A DNA stretch of 16,166 bases from Desulfovibrionales bacterium GWA2_65_9. Lineage in GTDB: Bacteria; Desulfobacterota; Desulfovibrionia; Desulfovibrionales; Desulfovibrionaceae. The notes below the pieces were generated by a model. It saw only the letters and a program-made list of their open reading frames with translations. It did no database searches and was not told the origin of the DNA. How positions within the stretch are numbered: the stretch's first letter is position 1; each line of letters opens with the position of its first letter. A program made the translations under genes and the position numbers. The stretch lies in the NCBI GenBank assembly GCA_001799475.1, contig MGTN01000179.1, forward strand, positions 1,575 through 17,740, given 5' to 3'. Shown here in pieces: positions 1 to 8,191 of the stretch.

Positions 1-1719
<1,719 letters not shown>

Positions 1720-1745
1720 GCTGCTGCAAAGCGTTTGAAATGAAA

Positions 1746-1775
1746 AAGGCCGGGGAAACCCGGCCTTCTTCATTT
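1746..1775 (+). terminator. Rho-independent terminator after lon, probably bidirectional
   Basis: A perfect 9-bp stem AAGGCCGGG/CCCGGCCTT with a four-base loop spans 1746-1767 and is followed by CTTCATTT. The opposite strand also reads into a T-rich run after the stem (TTTTTCATTTCA), so the same hairpin can end the convergent WD40 gene, whose stop lies at 1785. It sits 27 bases after the lon stop. Confidence 0.85.
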
Positions 1776-1784
1776 GACGGTAGA

Positions 1785-3173
1785 TTATTGCTTTATGCTG
1801 ACAATAATTATTCTATTGTCGTCGGTCATGGCGATGGTGCGCCCATCAGGACTTATGGCGCATGAATAAGTATTATTCCAGCTTTTTGGAATTGCGACAC
1901 GTTCAATCAACTGTCCGCTGGTAAGATCCCAGAGCCAAATGTTCTCATTTTCCTTAATATCCGTTTGGCACGAAACTAGGACCCTGTCATCAGGGCTGAA
2001 CGCCAATGATTTCGGACTGCCTCTAAGTGGGCCAAGCTCCATCAGCTTTGCCCCAGTTGCAGCATCCCATATGCGAATGGGGTCTTCATTGTGATTCTTG
2101 AACCAGACCCAAGGGCCAGCAAGTAGGTTGCGAGTATTTTCTTTTGAACCAGTAGTCGTACCAGTTGCAATTAATTTTCCATTGTGGCTAAAAGTAGACG
2201 CAGTAATCCTCATCGCATGAACATCAGATATTTCCTTCAACGACTTACCAGATTTTGCATCTCGAAAGGCAAGACGGATGTCATATTTTGACGGATCATC
2301 GTCCTTTGTGAGAAAGTCGTGCCGCATTCCACCCCAGTGATTCGTAAGAATATACTTACCATCTGGTGAGTATGATATACCACCTGAGAACATATGACCA
2401 AATCTGTTAATCTTATCAGTTGCATGTTCTTGTTTGAAATAATAACGCCTCGTTGCAGTCTCGACATCAAATACCATGAGTGCTGCTTCATGAGTGAATG
2501 GATCAGGTGACTTGTCAATTTTCCTCTGGCGCAAGCGCGCCAACGTTTCATCACGTCCACCAACATACACAGACTCTGGCCAAATCACGGAGCTGTATAA
2601 TATCGCAATCGCCATACTGTCTGGGCTAAAAGCGATGCTTTGCACAGGTCCTGCTGCATTGGCCCCGCGCGAAAATGGCCCCAAGACATCCCGCACGGGT
2701 TGCCACGTCTTGGTTTCCCACAATGTAATGATCCCGAAGCCCCCAGCCAGATATCGTCCATCCGGGCTGAACGCCACTTTACCGCCGGTGATAAATTCAT
2801 GGTCACCTGCATACGGTCCACACTTTCTGGGCTCCATACTCCTGACGATTTTTTGTGTCTTCGCATCATATACGACGATTGATGCATTCATTCTGGTCGT
2901 TTGCGCTACAGCAAAATATTTGTTGTCTGGACTCCAGGCAACGTCTTTCACAAATCCAAAGTTAGTCGAGATGACGGATTTGTTCGTAACGATCTTTCGC
3001 GGAGCAGCCTTGGCTGCGGGCGTTACGCCAGTGCTTGCCGGATTCTCAGCGTATGGGGTCAGGCCGCTGGACGCGCAGCCAACGGCGGTGCACAGGAAAA
3101 CTCCGAAGAGAGCGCAGAGGATGATGCGCCGAAGCCTACGGTTTTCGGTTTCCTGTGTCGCTAAATTGTCCAT
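1785..3173 (-). CDS. WD40-repeat beta-propeller lipoprotein
   Basis: This encodes a 462-residue lipoprotein with a WD40-like propeller; its specific function is not recognised. The ATG at 3173 is chosen because GGAGG lies five bases upstream; the frame could extend four codons to a GTG that would overlap that site. A hydrophobic stretch at about residues 18-32 runs into AVGC, a lipobox with Cys33 as the acylated residue. Seven motifs of the SPDG type (AWSPDN, AFSPDG, AFSPDS, SYSPDG, TFSHNG, AFSPDD, AISPDG) recur along the protein, with blade ends such as IRIWDAATG and IWLWDLTSG. This suggests seven blades, probably a periplasmic or outer-membrane scaffold. The gene is markedly AT-richer than its neighbours (sampled lines 35-55% GC versus above 60% in lon) and is a separate unit between two terminators, which suggests horizontal acquisition. 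Confidence 0.88.
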   Translation of the reverse strand: MDNLATQETENRRLRRIILCALFGVFLCTAVGCASSGLTPYAENPASTGVTPAAKAAPRKIVTNKSVISTNFGFVKDVAWSPDNKYFAVAQTTRMNASIVVYDAKTQKIVRSMEPRKCGPYAGDHEFITGGKVAFSPDGRYLAGGFGIITLWETKTWQPVRDVLGPFSRGANAAGPVQSIAFSPDSMAIAILYSSVIWPESVYVGGRDETLARLRQRKIDKSPDPFTHEAALMVFDVETATRRYYFKQEHATDKINRFGHMFSGGISYSPDGKYILTNHWGGMRHDFLTKDDDPSKYDIRLAFRDAKSGKSLKEISDVHAMRITASTFSHNGKLIATGTTTGSKENTRNLLAGPWVWFKNHNEDPIRIWDAATGAKLMELGPLRGSPKSLAFSPDDRVLVSCQTDIKENENIWLWDLTSGQLIERVAIPKSWNNTYSCAISPDGRTIAMTDDNRIIIVSIKQ

Positions 3174-3176
3174 GCG

Positions 3177-3183
3177 CACCTCC
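3177..3183 (-). promoter_or_regulatory. Ribosome binding site setting the WD40 gene start
   Basis: GGAGGTG on the minus strand places a strong GGAGG core five bases before the ATG at 3173. It overlaps the alternative upstream GTG, which makes that earlier start unlikely. Confidence 0.7.
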
Positions 3184-3272
3184 ACGCCAAATCGTCTGAT
3201 GATTCGTAACCATTGCAGGGAATTGAAGAGGAGTCCAGAGCAAAGGCGTCCCGCGCCGCTGCCTTGCGTGCG

Positions 3273-3302
3273 CCAAAAAGAAGGCCGGGTTGCCCCGGCC
3301 TT
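3273..3302 (-). terminator. Rho-independent terminator after the M23 peptidase gene
   Basis: On the minus strand a 9-bp stem AAGGCCGGG/CCCGGCCTT (3302 down to 3281, loop GCAA) is followed by CTTTTTGG, a clear U-tract. It starts 20 bases after the peptidase stop. The hairpin is almost identical to the one after lon (1746-1767), differing at one loop base when both are read in their terminating direction. Confidence 0.88.
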
Positions 3303-3321
3303 CCATGTTCTCGTGTCGCGC

Positions 3322-4650
3322 CTACTGCTGCCTGTTCAGGTGCTTCAGCACGTTGTCGCGTATCCAGTGCTCGTCCCACCATTCCACCGGGCTCACCTGC
3401 ACGCCGCTGATCAGGATGCCGAAGTGCAGGTGGTCGCCGCCGGCCAGGCCCGTGGTGCCGGTCTTGCCGATGAACTGGCCGCGCTTCACGTCTGCGCCCA
3501 CGGCCACCTCAATGGAGTCCAGGTGCGAGTACAGGCTCTGCAGCCCCAGGCCGTGGTCGATGATCACGCAGTTGCCGTAGATGCCCAGGAACCCGGCAAA
3601 GGCGATCTTGCCGTCGTTGGCCGCAGGCACGGGCGCGTTGGCCAGGCTGGCCAGGTCCACGCCCAGGTGCGTCTGGTGGTCGATCTTCATGCCGTTGTAG
3701 AAGTAGTCGCGCTGGTCGCCGAACCCCGCCCGCCCGGCGGCATTGGGCAGGCGCAGAAAAGGCCCGGACCAGAGGGCGCTGTTGGCGGTCTCCAGGCCGA
3801 TGCGCCGCAGGTCGGTCTCATTGATCTTGCGCAGCTCGTTGTTCACGCGCTTGTAGATGTCCAGCGGCGACTGTTCTTGCGGGTACTGGGCCGAGTACTG
3901 GCTCATCTTGTCGTTTAAAAATTCGTCGGACACGTTCAGCTTGTCGAACTTGAAGTCCTTGGGGATGGCGTAGATGTAGAGGGTCTGGGTGGCCTCGTTG
4001 CCCGCCAGGTCGCGCACGATGACGCGCGGCTTGAAGTTCGTTGGCAGCATGTCGTAGGGCATGGCGAAGAAGCAGAAGTAGTCGCCGGTCTTTTGCTGGT
4101 AGGCCGGGAAGAAGTATTCGCCCACGGCCACGCCCACGCGGGCCACGGGCTTGGACACGGTGAAGCTCACGGCGCCAGCGCCGCCCTGGTTCACGTTGTG
4201 CACGCCCTGGTTCACGGTCACGCGCGGCGGGGTCAGGTCCAGGGTCAGCTTGCGCACCAGGCTGCTCTTCCCGCGCCCGATGAAGGACAAGAGCGAGTGG
4301 GTGCGCACGGTGACGGTCAGCTCAACAGGGCCTTCCTTGAAGGCGGCGTCGCGCGGGAGGCGGAAGACCTCGGTGTGCTCCATGGGCTTGTCCGTGAAGG
4401 CGCGCTGCAGGAAATCCACGGTCTTGCCGTCCTGGGAGAGCGAAACCGAGAGGCTCTTGATGCCGACATTCCTGGCCGCGAGCTTCAGGGTGAAGTCCGT
4501 GTTGAAGGAGGCCACATCGCTTTGCGGGGTGAGGCTCAAGGTCGGCGGGCTGCCGTCGCGGATGAAGGCGTACACGCCCAGGCCGATGACGGTGAGCAAT
4601 AGCAAAAGCAAAGCATTGCGCACAAAGGTGCCGGAACCTTTCTTGTCCAT
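3322..4650 (-). CDS. Membrane-anchored M23 (LytM-type) metallopeptidase
   Basis: This 442-residue protein is probably an envelope peptidoglycan endopeptidase, or a LytM-domain activator of amidases. Residues about 12-30 form one uncleaved membrane segment, leaving the rest in the periplasm. Two Ig-like beta regions appear at about 35-140 and 141-230, followed by a helical linker. The C-terminal M23 domain (about 315-425) has all expected residues: His328 and Asp332 in HLGVD, His376 in YSHL, and His407 and His409 in GDHLHFG. By family knowledge His328, Asp332 and His409 bind zinc and the other two histidines are catalytic. It is therefore likely an active enzyme rather than a degenerate EnvC/NlpD-like regulator. 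The ATG has GAGGA nine bases upstream. The gene follows the CBS gene after 57 bases with no terminator-like U-tract, so they are probably co-transcribed. Confidence 0.93.
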   Translation of the reverse strand: MDKKGSGTFVRNALLLLLLTVIGLGVYAFIRDGSPPTLSLTPQSDVASFNTDFTLKLAARNVGIKSLSVSLSQDGKTVDFLQRAFTDKPMEHTEVFRLPRDAAFKEGPVELTVTVRTHSLLSFIGRGKSSLVRKLTLDLTPPRVTVNQGVHNVNQGGAGAVSFTVSKPVARVGVAVGEYFFPAYQQKTGDYFCFFAMPYDMLPTNFKPRVIVRDLAGNEATQTLYIYAIPKDFKFDKLNVSDEFLNDKMSQYSAQYPQEQSPLDIYKRVNNELRKINETDLRRIGLETANSALWSGPFLRLPNAAGRAGFGDQRDYFYNGMKIDHQTHLGVDLASLANAPVPAANDGKIAFAGFLGIYGNCVIIDHGLGLQSLYSHLDSIEVAVGADVKRGQFIGKTGTTGLAGGDHLHFGILISGVQVSPVEWWDEHWIRDNVLKHLNRQQ

Positions 4651-4672
4651 GTGGAGCAGTCCTCGCTGGCGG

Positions 4673-4689
4673 GGACGGGCAGCCCGTCC
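4673..4689. other. Inverted repeat in the CBS-M23 spacer
   Basis: GGACGGG and CCCGTCC form a perfect 7-bp inverted repeat around a three-base centre. No T-run follows on either strand, so it is not a standard terminator. It could be an mRNA processing or stability hairpin, or chance in GC-rich DNA. Confidence 0.35.
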
Positions 4690-4707
4690 GTGCGGAAAGA
4701 GATGGCG

Positions 4708-5154
4708 TCAGGATTTGGCGGCAGCGTTTGCCTGGTCCATGGCTTCCAGGAGCTGGATGGTGAGCTGCAGGAAGTCGGCCTCGGTGACGATGCCCACCAG
4801 CTTGCCGTTATCGACCACCGGCAGGCAGCCGTACTTGTGGCTATAGAGGATGTTGGCCGCATCCTTCACCGAGTCCTCGGGAGAGATGGTGCGCACGTCT
4901 GTGCGCATGATCTCCTGCAAGGGGATGCCTGCGTCGATCTCATTCTGGGTGGCCTGGTCGATGTCGGCCAGGTGCGAGATGGTGTTGGCCAGCACGTCGC
5001 GATTGGTGATGAGCCCCCGGAAGACGTTGTTGCCCGTGGTGATGGGCACGTGGCGGATGCGCTTCTGGTCCATGAGCACCCGGGCGCTTTGGAGGGTGTC
5101 CGTCTCGCGCAGGGAGTAGACCGGGCTGGTCATGAGTTCGCTGATTTTGAACAT
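4708..5154 (-). CDS. Two-CBS-domain protein
   Basis: This 148-residue soluble protein consists almost only of a CBS pair (Bateman module), which in known families binds adenosine nucleotides or S-adenosylmethionine and regulates a partner. CBS 1 spans about residues 6-62 (from ISELMTSPVYSL to RGLITNRDVL). CBS 2 spans about 79-137 (from LQEIMRTDVRTI to LVGIVTEADFLQL). No extra enzymatic or membrane domain is present, so it probably acts in trans; the ligand and partner cannot be read from the sequence. The ATG at 5154 is supported by GGAGGT six bases upstream, and a promoter candidate lies 55 bases upstream. The M23 peptidase gene follows downstream and probably shares its transcript, but a functional link is only inferred. 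Confidence 0.93.
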   Translation of the reverse strand: MFKISELMTSPVYSLRETDTLQSARVLMDQKRIRHVPITTGNNVFRGLITNRDVLANTISHLADIDQATQNEIDAGIPLQEIMRTDVRTISPEDSVKDAANILYSHKYGCLPVVDNGKLVGIVTEADFLQLTIQLLEAMDQANAAAKS

Positions 5155-5208
5155 GGGGGGACCTCCAGGTTGGCCTGCTCGGGCGATACCGGTCAGCGCT
5201 TTCAGTGA

Positions 5209-5237
5209 ATTTTTTCAGGAAACCCCTGTCCTGTCAA
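5209..5237 (-). promoter_or_regulatory. Candidate sigma-70 promoter for the CBS-M23 unit
   Basis: On the minus strand a perfect -35 box TTGACA (5237-5232) is separated by 17 bases from AAAAAT (5214-5209), which matches four of six -10 positions. It lies 55 bases upstream of the CBS start in the divergent spacer with pcm. Confidence 0.5.
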
Positions 5238-5279
5238 GGGCGCTGGTGCAACTGCGGGTTGACTTGGCTGGGGAAAAAT

Positions 5280-5295
5280 GCTCAGCAGCTCAGCA
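5280..5295. repeat. Tandem direct repeat GCTCAGCA x2
   Basis: Two perfect adjacent copies of the 8-mer GCTCAGCA lie in the spacer between the divergent CBS and pcm genes, about 36 bases before the pcm start. It could be a small operator for a regulator or chance; nothing else supports a role. Confidence 0.35.
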
Positions 5296-5331
5296 TAAAC
5301 GCGACTGAGAGTGCTTGAGGGAGAAGGATGT

Positions 5332-5976
5332 ATGCGGGTTGATCCACGAAGAATGCGCGAGCGCATGGTGGACGAGCAGATCGTCGCGCGCGGCATCACC
5401 GATCCGCGGCTTCTCAGCGTCATGCGCGAGCTGCCCCGGCACCTCTTCGTTGAGGAGGCCATGGCCAAGCAGGCCTACATGGACAACCCCCTGCCCATCG
5501 GCGAGGGCCAGACCATCTCCCAGCCGTACATCGTGGCGCTCATGACCGAGCTGCTGCAGGTCGAGCCGGGCATGAAGGTGCTGGAGATCGGCACCGGCTC
5601 CGGCTACCAGGCCGCAGTCCTGGCCAAGCTCGGGGCCGATGTGCACACGGTGGAGCGCATCCCGAAGCTTTGCGAGACTGCGCGCGACAGGCTCCGGTCC
5701 ATGGCGCTGTTCAACGTGCACGTGAAGCTCGACGACGGCACCCTGGGCTGGCCCAGCATCGCCCCCTTTGACCGCATCCTGGTCACCGCTGGCGGGCCGG
5801 AGGTGCCGCCGCCCCTCGTCGATCAGCTGGCCGAGGGCGGTCGGCTGGTCATGCCCGTTGGCCCGGCGCGCAGGTTGCAGAGCCTGGTGCTGATCGAAAA
5901 GAAGGACGGCCAGGTGTTGCGCCAGGATATTTGCGGGGTGCAGTTTGTGGATCTGGTTGGCGCCCACGGCTGGTGA
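5332..5976 (+). CDS. pcm: Protein-L-isoaspartate O-methyltransferase
   Basis: This enzyme transfers a methyl group from S-adenosylmethionine to isoaspartyl residues in aged proteins, starting their repair in the cytoplasm. The 214-residue length is typical of bacterial Pcm. The family signature GQTISQPY is at residues 59-66, and the SAM-binding motif I VLEIGTGSGYQ is at 83-93. The acidic residue after the next strand is in VHTVERI (104-110), and the terminal VGAHGW matches the family end. The ATG at 5332 is preferred, with GAGGGAG upstream; a GTG at 5311 in frame would add seven unconserved residues. The gene is divergent from the CBS gene. The 101-base gap to mrp contains a possible promoter, so pcm may be transcribed alone or read through. 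No terminator hairpin is visible after it. Confidence 0.95.
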   Translation: MRVDPRRMRERMVDEQIVARGITDPRLLSVMRELPRHLFVEEAMAKQAYMDNPLPIGEGQTISQPYIVALMTELLQVEPGMKVLEIGTGSGYQAAVLAKLGADVHTVERIPKLCETARDRLRSMALFNVHVKLDDGTLGWPSIAPFDRILVTAGGPEVPPPLVDQLAEGGRLVMPVGPARRLQSLVLIEKKDGQVLRQDICGVQFVDLVGAHGW

Positions 5977-5997
5977 ACCCCTCCTGCCTGTCGACGA

Positions 5998-6026
5998 TTT
6001 ACACGCGCGGCAAAATCAGCCATAGT
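5998..6026 (+). promoter_or_regulatory. Candidate sigma-70 promoter for mrp and downstream genes
   Basis: TTTACA (5998-6003, five of six -35 matches) is 17 bases from CATAGT (6021-6026, four of six -10 matches). It lies in the pcm-mrp spacer, about 50 bases upstream of the mrp start, in a locally AT-richer stretch. Confidence 0.42.
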
Positions 6027-6066
6027 TACTTTCTTAATCGGTCCAAGTAGCCGAAATCTCACTTGT

Positions 6067-6070
6067 GGAG
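6067..6070 (+). promoter_or_regulatory. Ribosome binding site selecting the mrp GTG start
   Basis: GGAG at 6067-6070 lies seven bases before the GTG at 6078. The in-frame TTG at 6063 would lie before this site and has no good ribosome binding site of its own. Confidence 0.55.
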
Positions 6071-6077
6071 TGTGTCC

Positions 6078-6962
6078 GTGGGTACGTGCAGCGGTGGTTC
6101 CTTTCCCCCTACAGCTGACTCCGGCAGCGTCAAGATCGCGTTGCAGGACCAGCGTATCATCAAAGCCTTGGAGCGCATCCGCTACAAGCTGTTCGTCATG
6201 AGCGGCAAGGGCGGGGTGGGCAAAAGCTCCATTTCCGTGAACATCGCCGCCGCCCTTGCGGCCAGGGGCTTCAAGGTCGGGCTCATGGACGTGGACATCC
6301 ACGGCCCCAGCGTGCCGCGGCTGCTGGGCCTCACCGGGCAGTTGGAGACCGATCTGCACAGCCAGATCCAGCCTAAGCGCTACAATGAAAACCTGCACGT
6401 GGTGTCCATGGAGTCGCTCCTGCTTGACCCGGACCAGGCCGTGCTCTGGCGCGGCCCCATGAAGACCTCGGCCATCCGCCAGTTCATCTCCGACGTTGAG
6501 TGGGGCGAGCTGGACTTCCTGGTGGTGGACTCGCCCCCTGGCACTGGCGACGAGCCCATGACCGTCCTGAAGCTCATCCCCGAGGCCCTGGCCGTGGTGG
6601 TCACCACCCCCCAGGAACTCTCCCTGGCCGATGTGCGCAAGGCCATCAATTTTTTGCAATACGCCCAGGCCAACATCCTTGGCGTGGTCGAGAACATGAG
6701 CGGGCTGGCCTGTCCGCATTGCGGCAAGTCCATCGACCTCTTCAAAAAGGGCGGCGGCAAGGCCCTGGCCGAGCAATATGGCCTGGAGTTCCTGGGGGCG
6801 ATCCCCCTTGACCCTGCCACTGTGGTTGCCGGCGACCTGGGCACGCCCGTGGTGCTGCTCGACGCCGACAGCCCGGCCAAAGAGGCGTTGCTGGCCTTGG
6901 GTGATCGCGTGGCGAGCGCCGCGCAGACCAGCCTTGAAGCCGCATCCACCGTGCACCGCTAG
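6078..6962 (+). CDS. mrp: Mrp/NBP35-type P-loop ATPase, Fe-S cluster carrier
   Basis: This 294-residue cytoplasmic protein belongs to the Mrp/ApbC/NBP35 group of deviant Walker ATPases, which bind and transfer Fe-S clusters to target proteins. The P-loop SGKGGVGKSS is at residues 42-51, Walker B-like DVDIHGPSVP at 71-80, and DSPPGTGDEP at 151-160. The conserved CxxC pair of the family, expected to bridge a cluster between subunits, is ACPHCGK (Cys212 and Cys215). Before the P-loop is a 40-residue N-terminal segment with a single cysteine (GTCSGG) rather than a clear cysteine cluster. The start is GTG at 6078, with GGAG seven bases upstream. pgsA follows after 21 bases. ParA/MinD proteins are ruled out by the CxxC and the GPSVPRLLG segment. 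Confidence 0.94.
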   Translation: MGTCSGGSFPPTADSGSVKIALQDQRIIKALERIRYKLFVMSGKGGVGKSSISVNIAAALAARGFKVGLMDVDIHGPSVPRLLGLTGQLETDLHSQIQPKRYNENLHVVSMESLLLDPDQAVLWRGPMKTSAIRQFISDVEWGELDFLVVDSPPGTGDEPMTVLKLIPEALAVVVTTPQELSLADVRKAINFLQYAQANILGVVENMSGLACPHCGKSIDLFKKGGGKALAEQYGLEFLGAIPLDPATVVAGDLGTPVVLLDADSPAKEALLALGDRVASAAQTSLEAASTVHR

Positions 6963-6983
6963 GAACATGGGGAGTAGGGCGAC

Positions 6984-7544
6984 GTGAACCTGAATCTGGC
7001 CAACATGCTGACCATGGCGCGCGTGTTCGCGGTGCCGGTTCTCGTGGTCTTGTTGAGCATTGAGCACTCCCACCAGACTGTTCTCTCGGCCTATCTCGCT
7101 TCTGGCGTCTTTGTGCTGGCCTCGCTCACGGACATGGCCGATGGGTACGTTGCCCGGCGCCAGAATCTCATCACCAACCTGGGCAAGTTCCTGGACCCCC
7201 TGGCGGACAAGCTGCTCATCGGCTCGGCCTTGATCATGCTGGTGGGGCTGTCCTGGGTGCCGTCCTGGATCGTTGTTGTCATCATCTGCCGCGAGCTGGC
7301 CGTCACAGGCATGCGCGGCGTGGCGGCGGACAAGGGCGTGGTCATCGCTGCGGATTCCCTGGGCAAGCTCAAGACCATCAGCCAGATCGTGGCCCTTGTG
7401 CCGCTGCTGGCCCACTATCCGCTTTTCGGTTTCGACCCGCATCCGGTTGGCATGATCCTCTTGTATGTGGCTCTTGCCCTTACTGTTTTTTCCGGCGGGA
7501 ATTATCTGTACAATTTCTATAAAAATTGGTTACAACTTGAATGA
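6984..7544 (+). CDS. pgsA: CDP-diacylglycerol-glycerol-3-phosphate 3-phosphatidyltransferase
   Basis: This inner-membrane enzyme makes phosphatidylglycerol phosphate from CDP-diacylglycerol and glycerol-3-phosphate, the committed step to phosphatidylglycerol and cardiolipin. The CDP-alcohol phosphatidyltransferase signature is complete: Asp50, Asp53, Gly54, Ala57, Arg58, Gly67, Asp71 and Asp75, within LTDMADGYVARR and GKFLDPLADK. The 186-residue protein has several hydrophobic segments (about 10-27, 32-50, 75-105 and 150-175), as expected for the family. The short length and the N-terminal NLANMLTMARVFAVP fit PgsA better than phosphatidylserine synthase. The start is GTG at 6984, with GGGGAG nine bases upstream. 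The stop overlaps an in-frame ATG of the next gene's reading frame (ATGA). Confidence 0.94.
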   Translation: MNLNLANMLTMARVFAVPVLVVLLSIEHSHQTVLSAYLASGVFVLASLTDMADGYVARRQNLITNLGKFLDPLADKLLIGSALIMLVGLSWVPSWIVVVIICRELAVTGMRGVAADKGVVIAADSLGKLKTISQIVALVPLLAHYPLFGFDPHPVGMILLYVALALTVFSGGNYLYNFYKNWLQLE

Positions 7545-7573
7545 CCACGCGCTCATGCGGGTCAGAGAGAGCC

Positions 7574-7861
7574 ATGGAGAATGAAATGGGAAAGGCGTCC
7601 AGCAGCCATCTGGCACGCATATCAAACTGCCTGCAGACCATCCTGGAACTTGAGCCTGAGCTGGAGAAGATCGAGCTCGGCAAAAGCCTCCTGGAGGAGT
7701 TCTCCGTGCTCAAGGATTTTTTGCAGAAGATCGACACGGTGGCCCTGAACGAAGACGACGTGGAACGCGTGGAGACAGCTACCTCCAATTTCCTTGAGGA
7801 GTTGAGCGGGCCACTCTCCCAGATTCGCCCAGGCCGGTTTGGTTCTCTGCGTCTGCAGTGA
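7574..7861 (+). CDS. Small uncharacterised helical protein
   Basis: I do not recognise this 95-residue acidic protein. It has no signal peptide or membrane segment. Long runs of Leu, Glu and Lys (for example ILELEPELEKIELGKSLLEE) suggest a helical, perhaps coiled-coil or adaptor-like fold. Three starts are possible: ATG at 7541, overlapping the pgsA stop but without a ribosome binding site; ATG at 7574, after AGAGAG; and ATG at 7586, with GGAG six bases upstream. I chose 7574, since residues before it look unlike the rest, but 7586 is nearly as good. Its place between pgsA and the FtsB-like gene, with tight spacing and codon use like its neighbours, supports a real gene. A link to membrane or division functions is inference from position only. 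Confidence 0.78.
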   Translation: MENEMGKASSSHLARISNCLQTILELEPELEKIELGKSLLEEFSVLKDFLQKIDTVALNEDDVERVETATSNFLEELSGPLSQIRPGRFGSLRLQ

Positions 7862-7870
7862 GGAACGCTG

Positions 7871-8191
7871 ATGGCTCGGCGTATCCTCCTTGGCATTTTG
7901 ATATTCGTGAACGTCGTTCTGTTGTTCCGGCTTTTCTGGACCGAGCACGGACTCTTTGCCTACATGAACATGCGCAAGCACTCGGTTAAGCTGCAGAACC
8001 AATTGCAGGAAGTGGACGCCAGGAGCCTGGATCTCAGCAGAGAGATCCGCAGGCTCAAGAGCGACCGCAGCTACCAGGAGATGGTCATCCGCGAGCGCAT
8101 GAACTACGTTAAGGAAAACGAGGTGCTCTACATCTTCTCCGGAAAGGTCGACGTACCCCAGGGGGCCGAAGGCGATGAGAAGAAAGATTGA
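7871..8191 (+). CDS. FtsB/DivIC-like septum formation initiator protein
   Basis: This 106-residue bitopic protein has the layout of the FtsB/DivIC family: a short cytoplasmic start, one membrane segment (residues about 4-22), then a periplasmic coiled coil (about 33-68) with regular Leu spacing (LQNQLQEVDARSLDL). A short C-terminal part, VIRERMNYVKENEVLYIF, matches the conserved post-coil region. In the family these proteins bridge FtsL and FtsQ in the divisome. The ATG is preceded by GAGGA six bases upstream and lies nine bases after the previous stop. The 3' end overlaps the next gene by 17 bases. FtsL is the main alternative, but the ERMNYVKENE-type tail favours FtsB/DivIC. Confidence 0.87.
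   Translation: MARRILLGILIFVNVVLLFRLFWTEHGLFAYMNMRKHSVKLQNQLQEVDARSLDLSREIRRLKSDRSYQEMVIRERMNYVKENEVLYIFSGKVDVPQGAEGDEKKD

Noticed and set aside
3190..3235. Promoter for the WD40 gene around TACGAA on the minus strand
   Set aside because: The -10 match is partial, and the hexamer 17 bases upstream (CTCTTC) is not -35-like.
2494..3918. 474-residue plus-strand open frame opposite the WD40 and M23 genes
   Set aside because: It runs through a terminator hairpin and two opposite-strand genes with intact signal peptides and domains.
5259..5299. Promoter for pcm using TTGACT and CATAAA
   Set aside because: The two boxes are 29 bases apart, and no hexamer at 16-18 bases resembles a -10 box. A sigma-54 reading of GG and GC also fails, with 12 bases between them instead of 10.
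5823..7442. 539-residue minus-strand open frame opposite pcm, mrp and pgsA
   Set aside because: It crosses several real genes and spacers and shows no recognisable motif; a shadow of GC-rich codons.
7518..7523. TATAAA near the end of pgsA as a -10 box for the next genes
   Set aside because: No -35-like sequence lies 16-18 bases upstream, and the stretch is explained by Tyr, Lys and Asn codons of pgsA.
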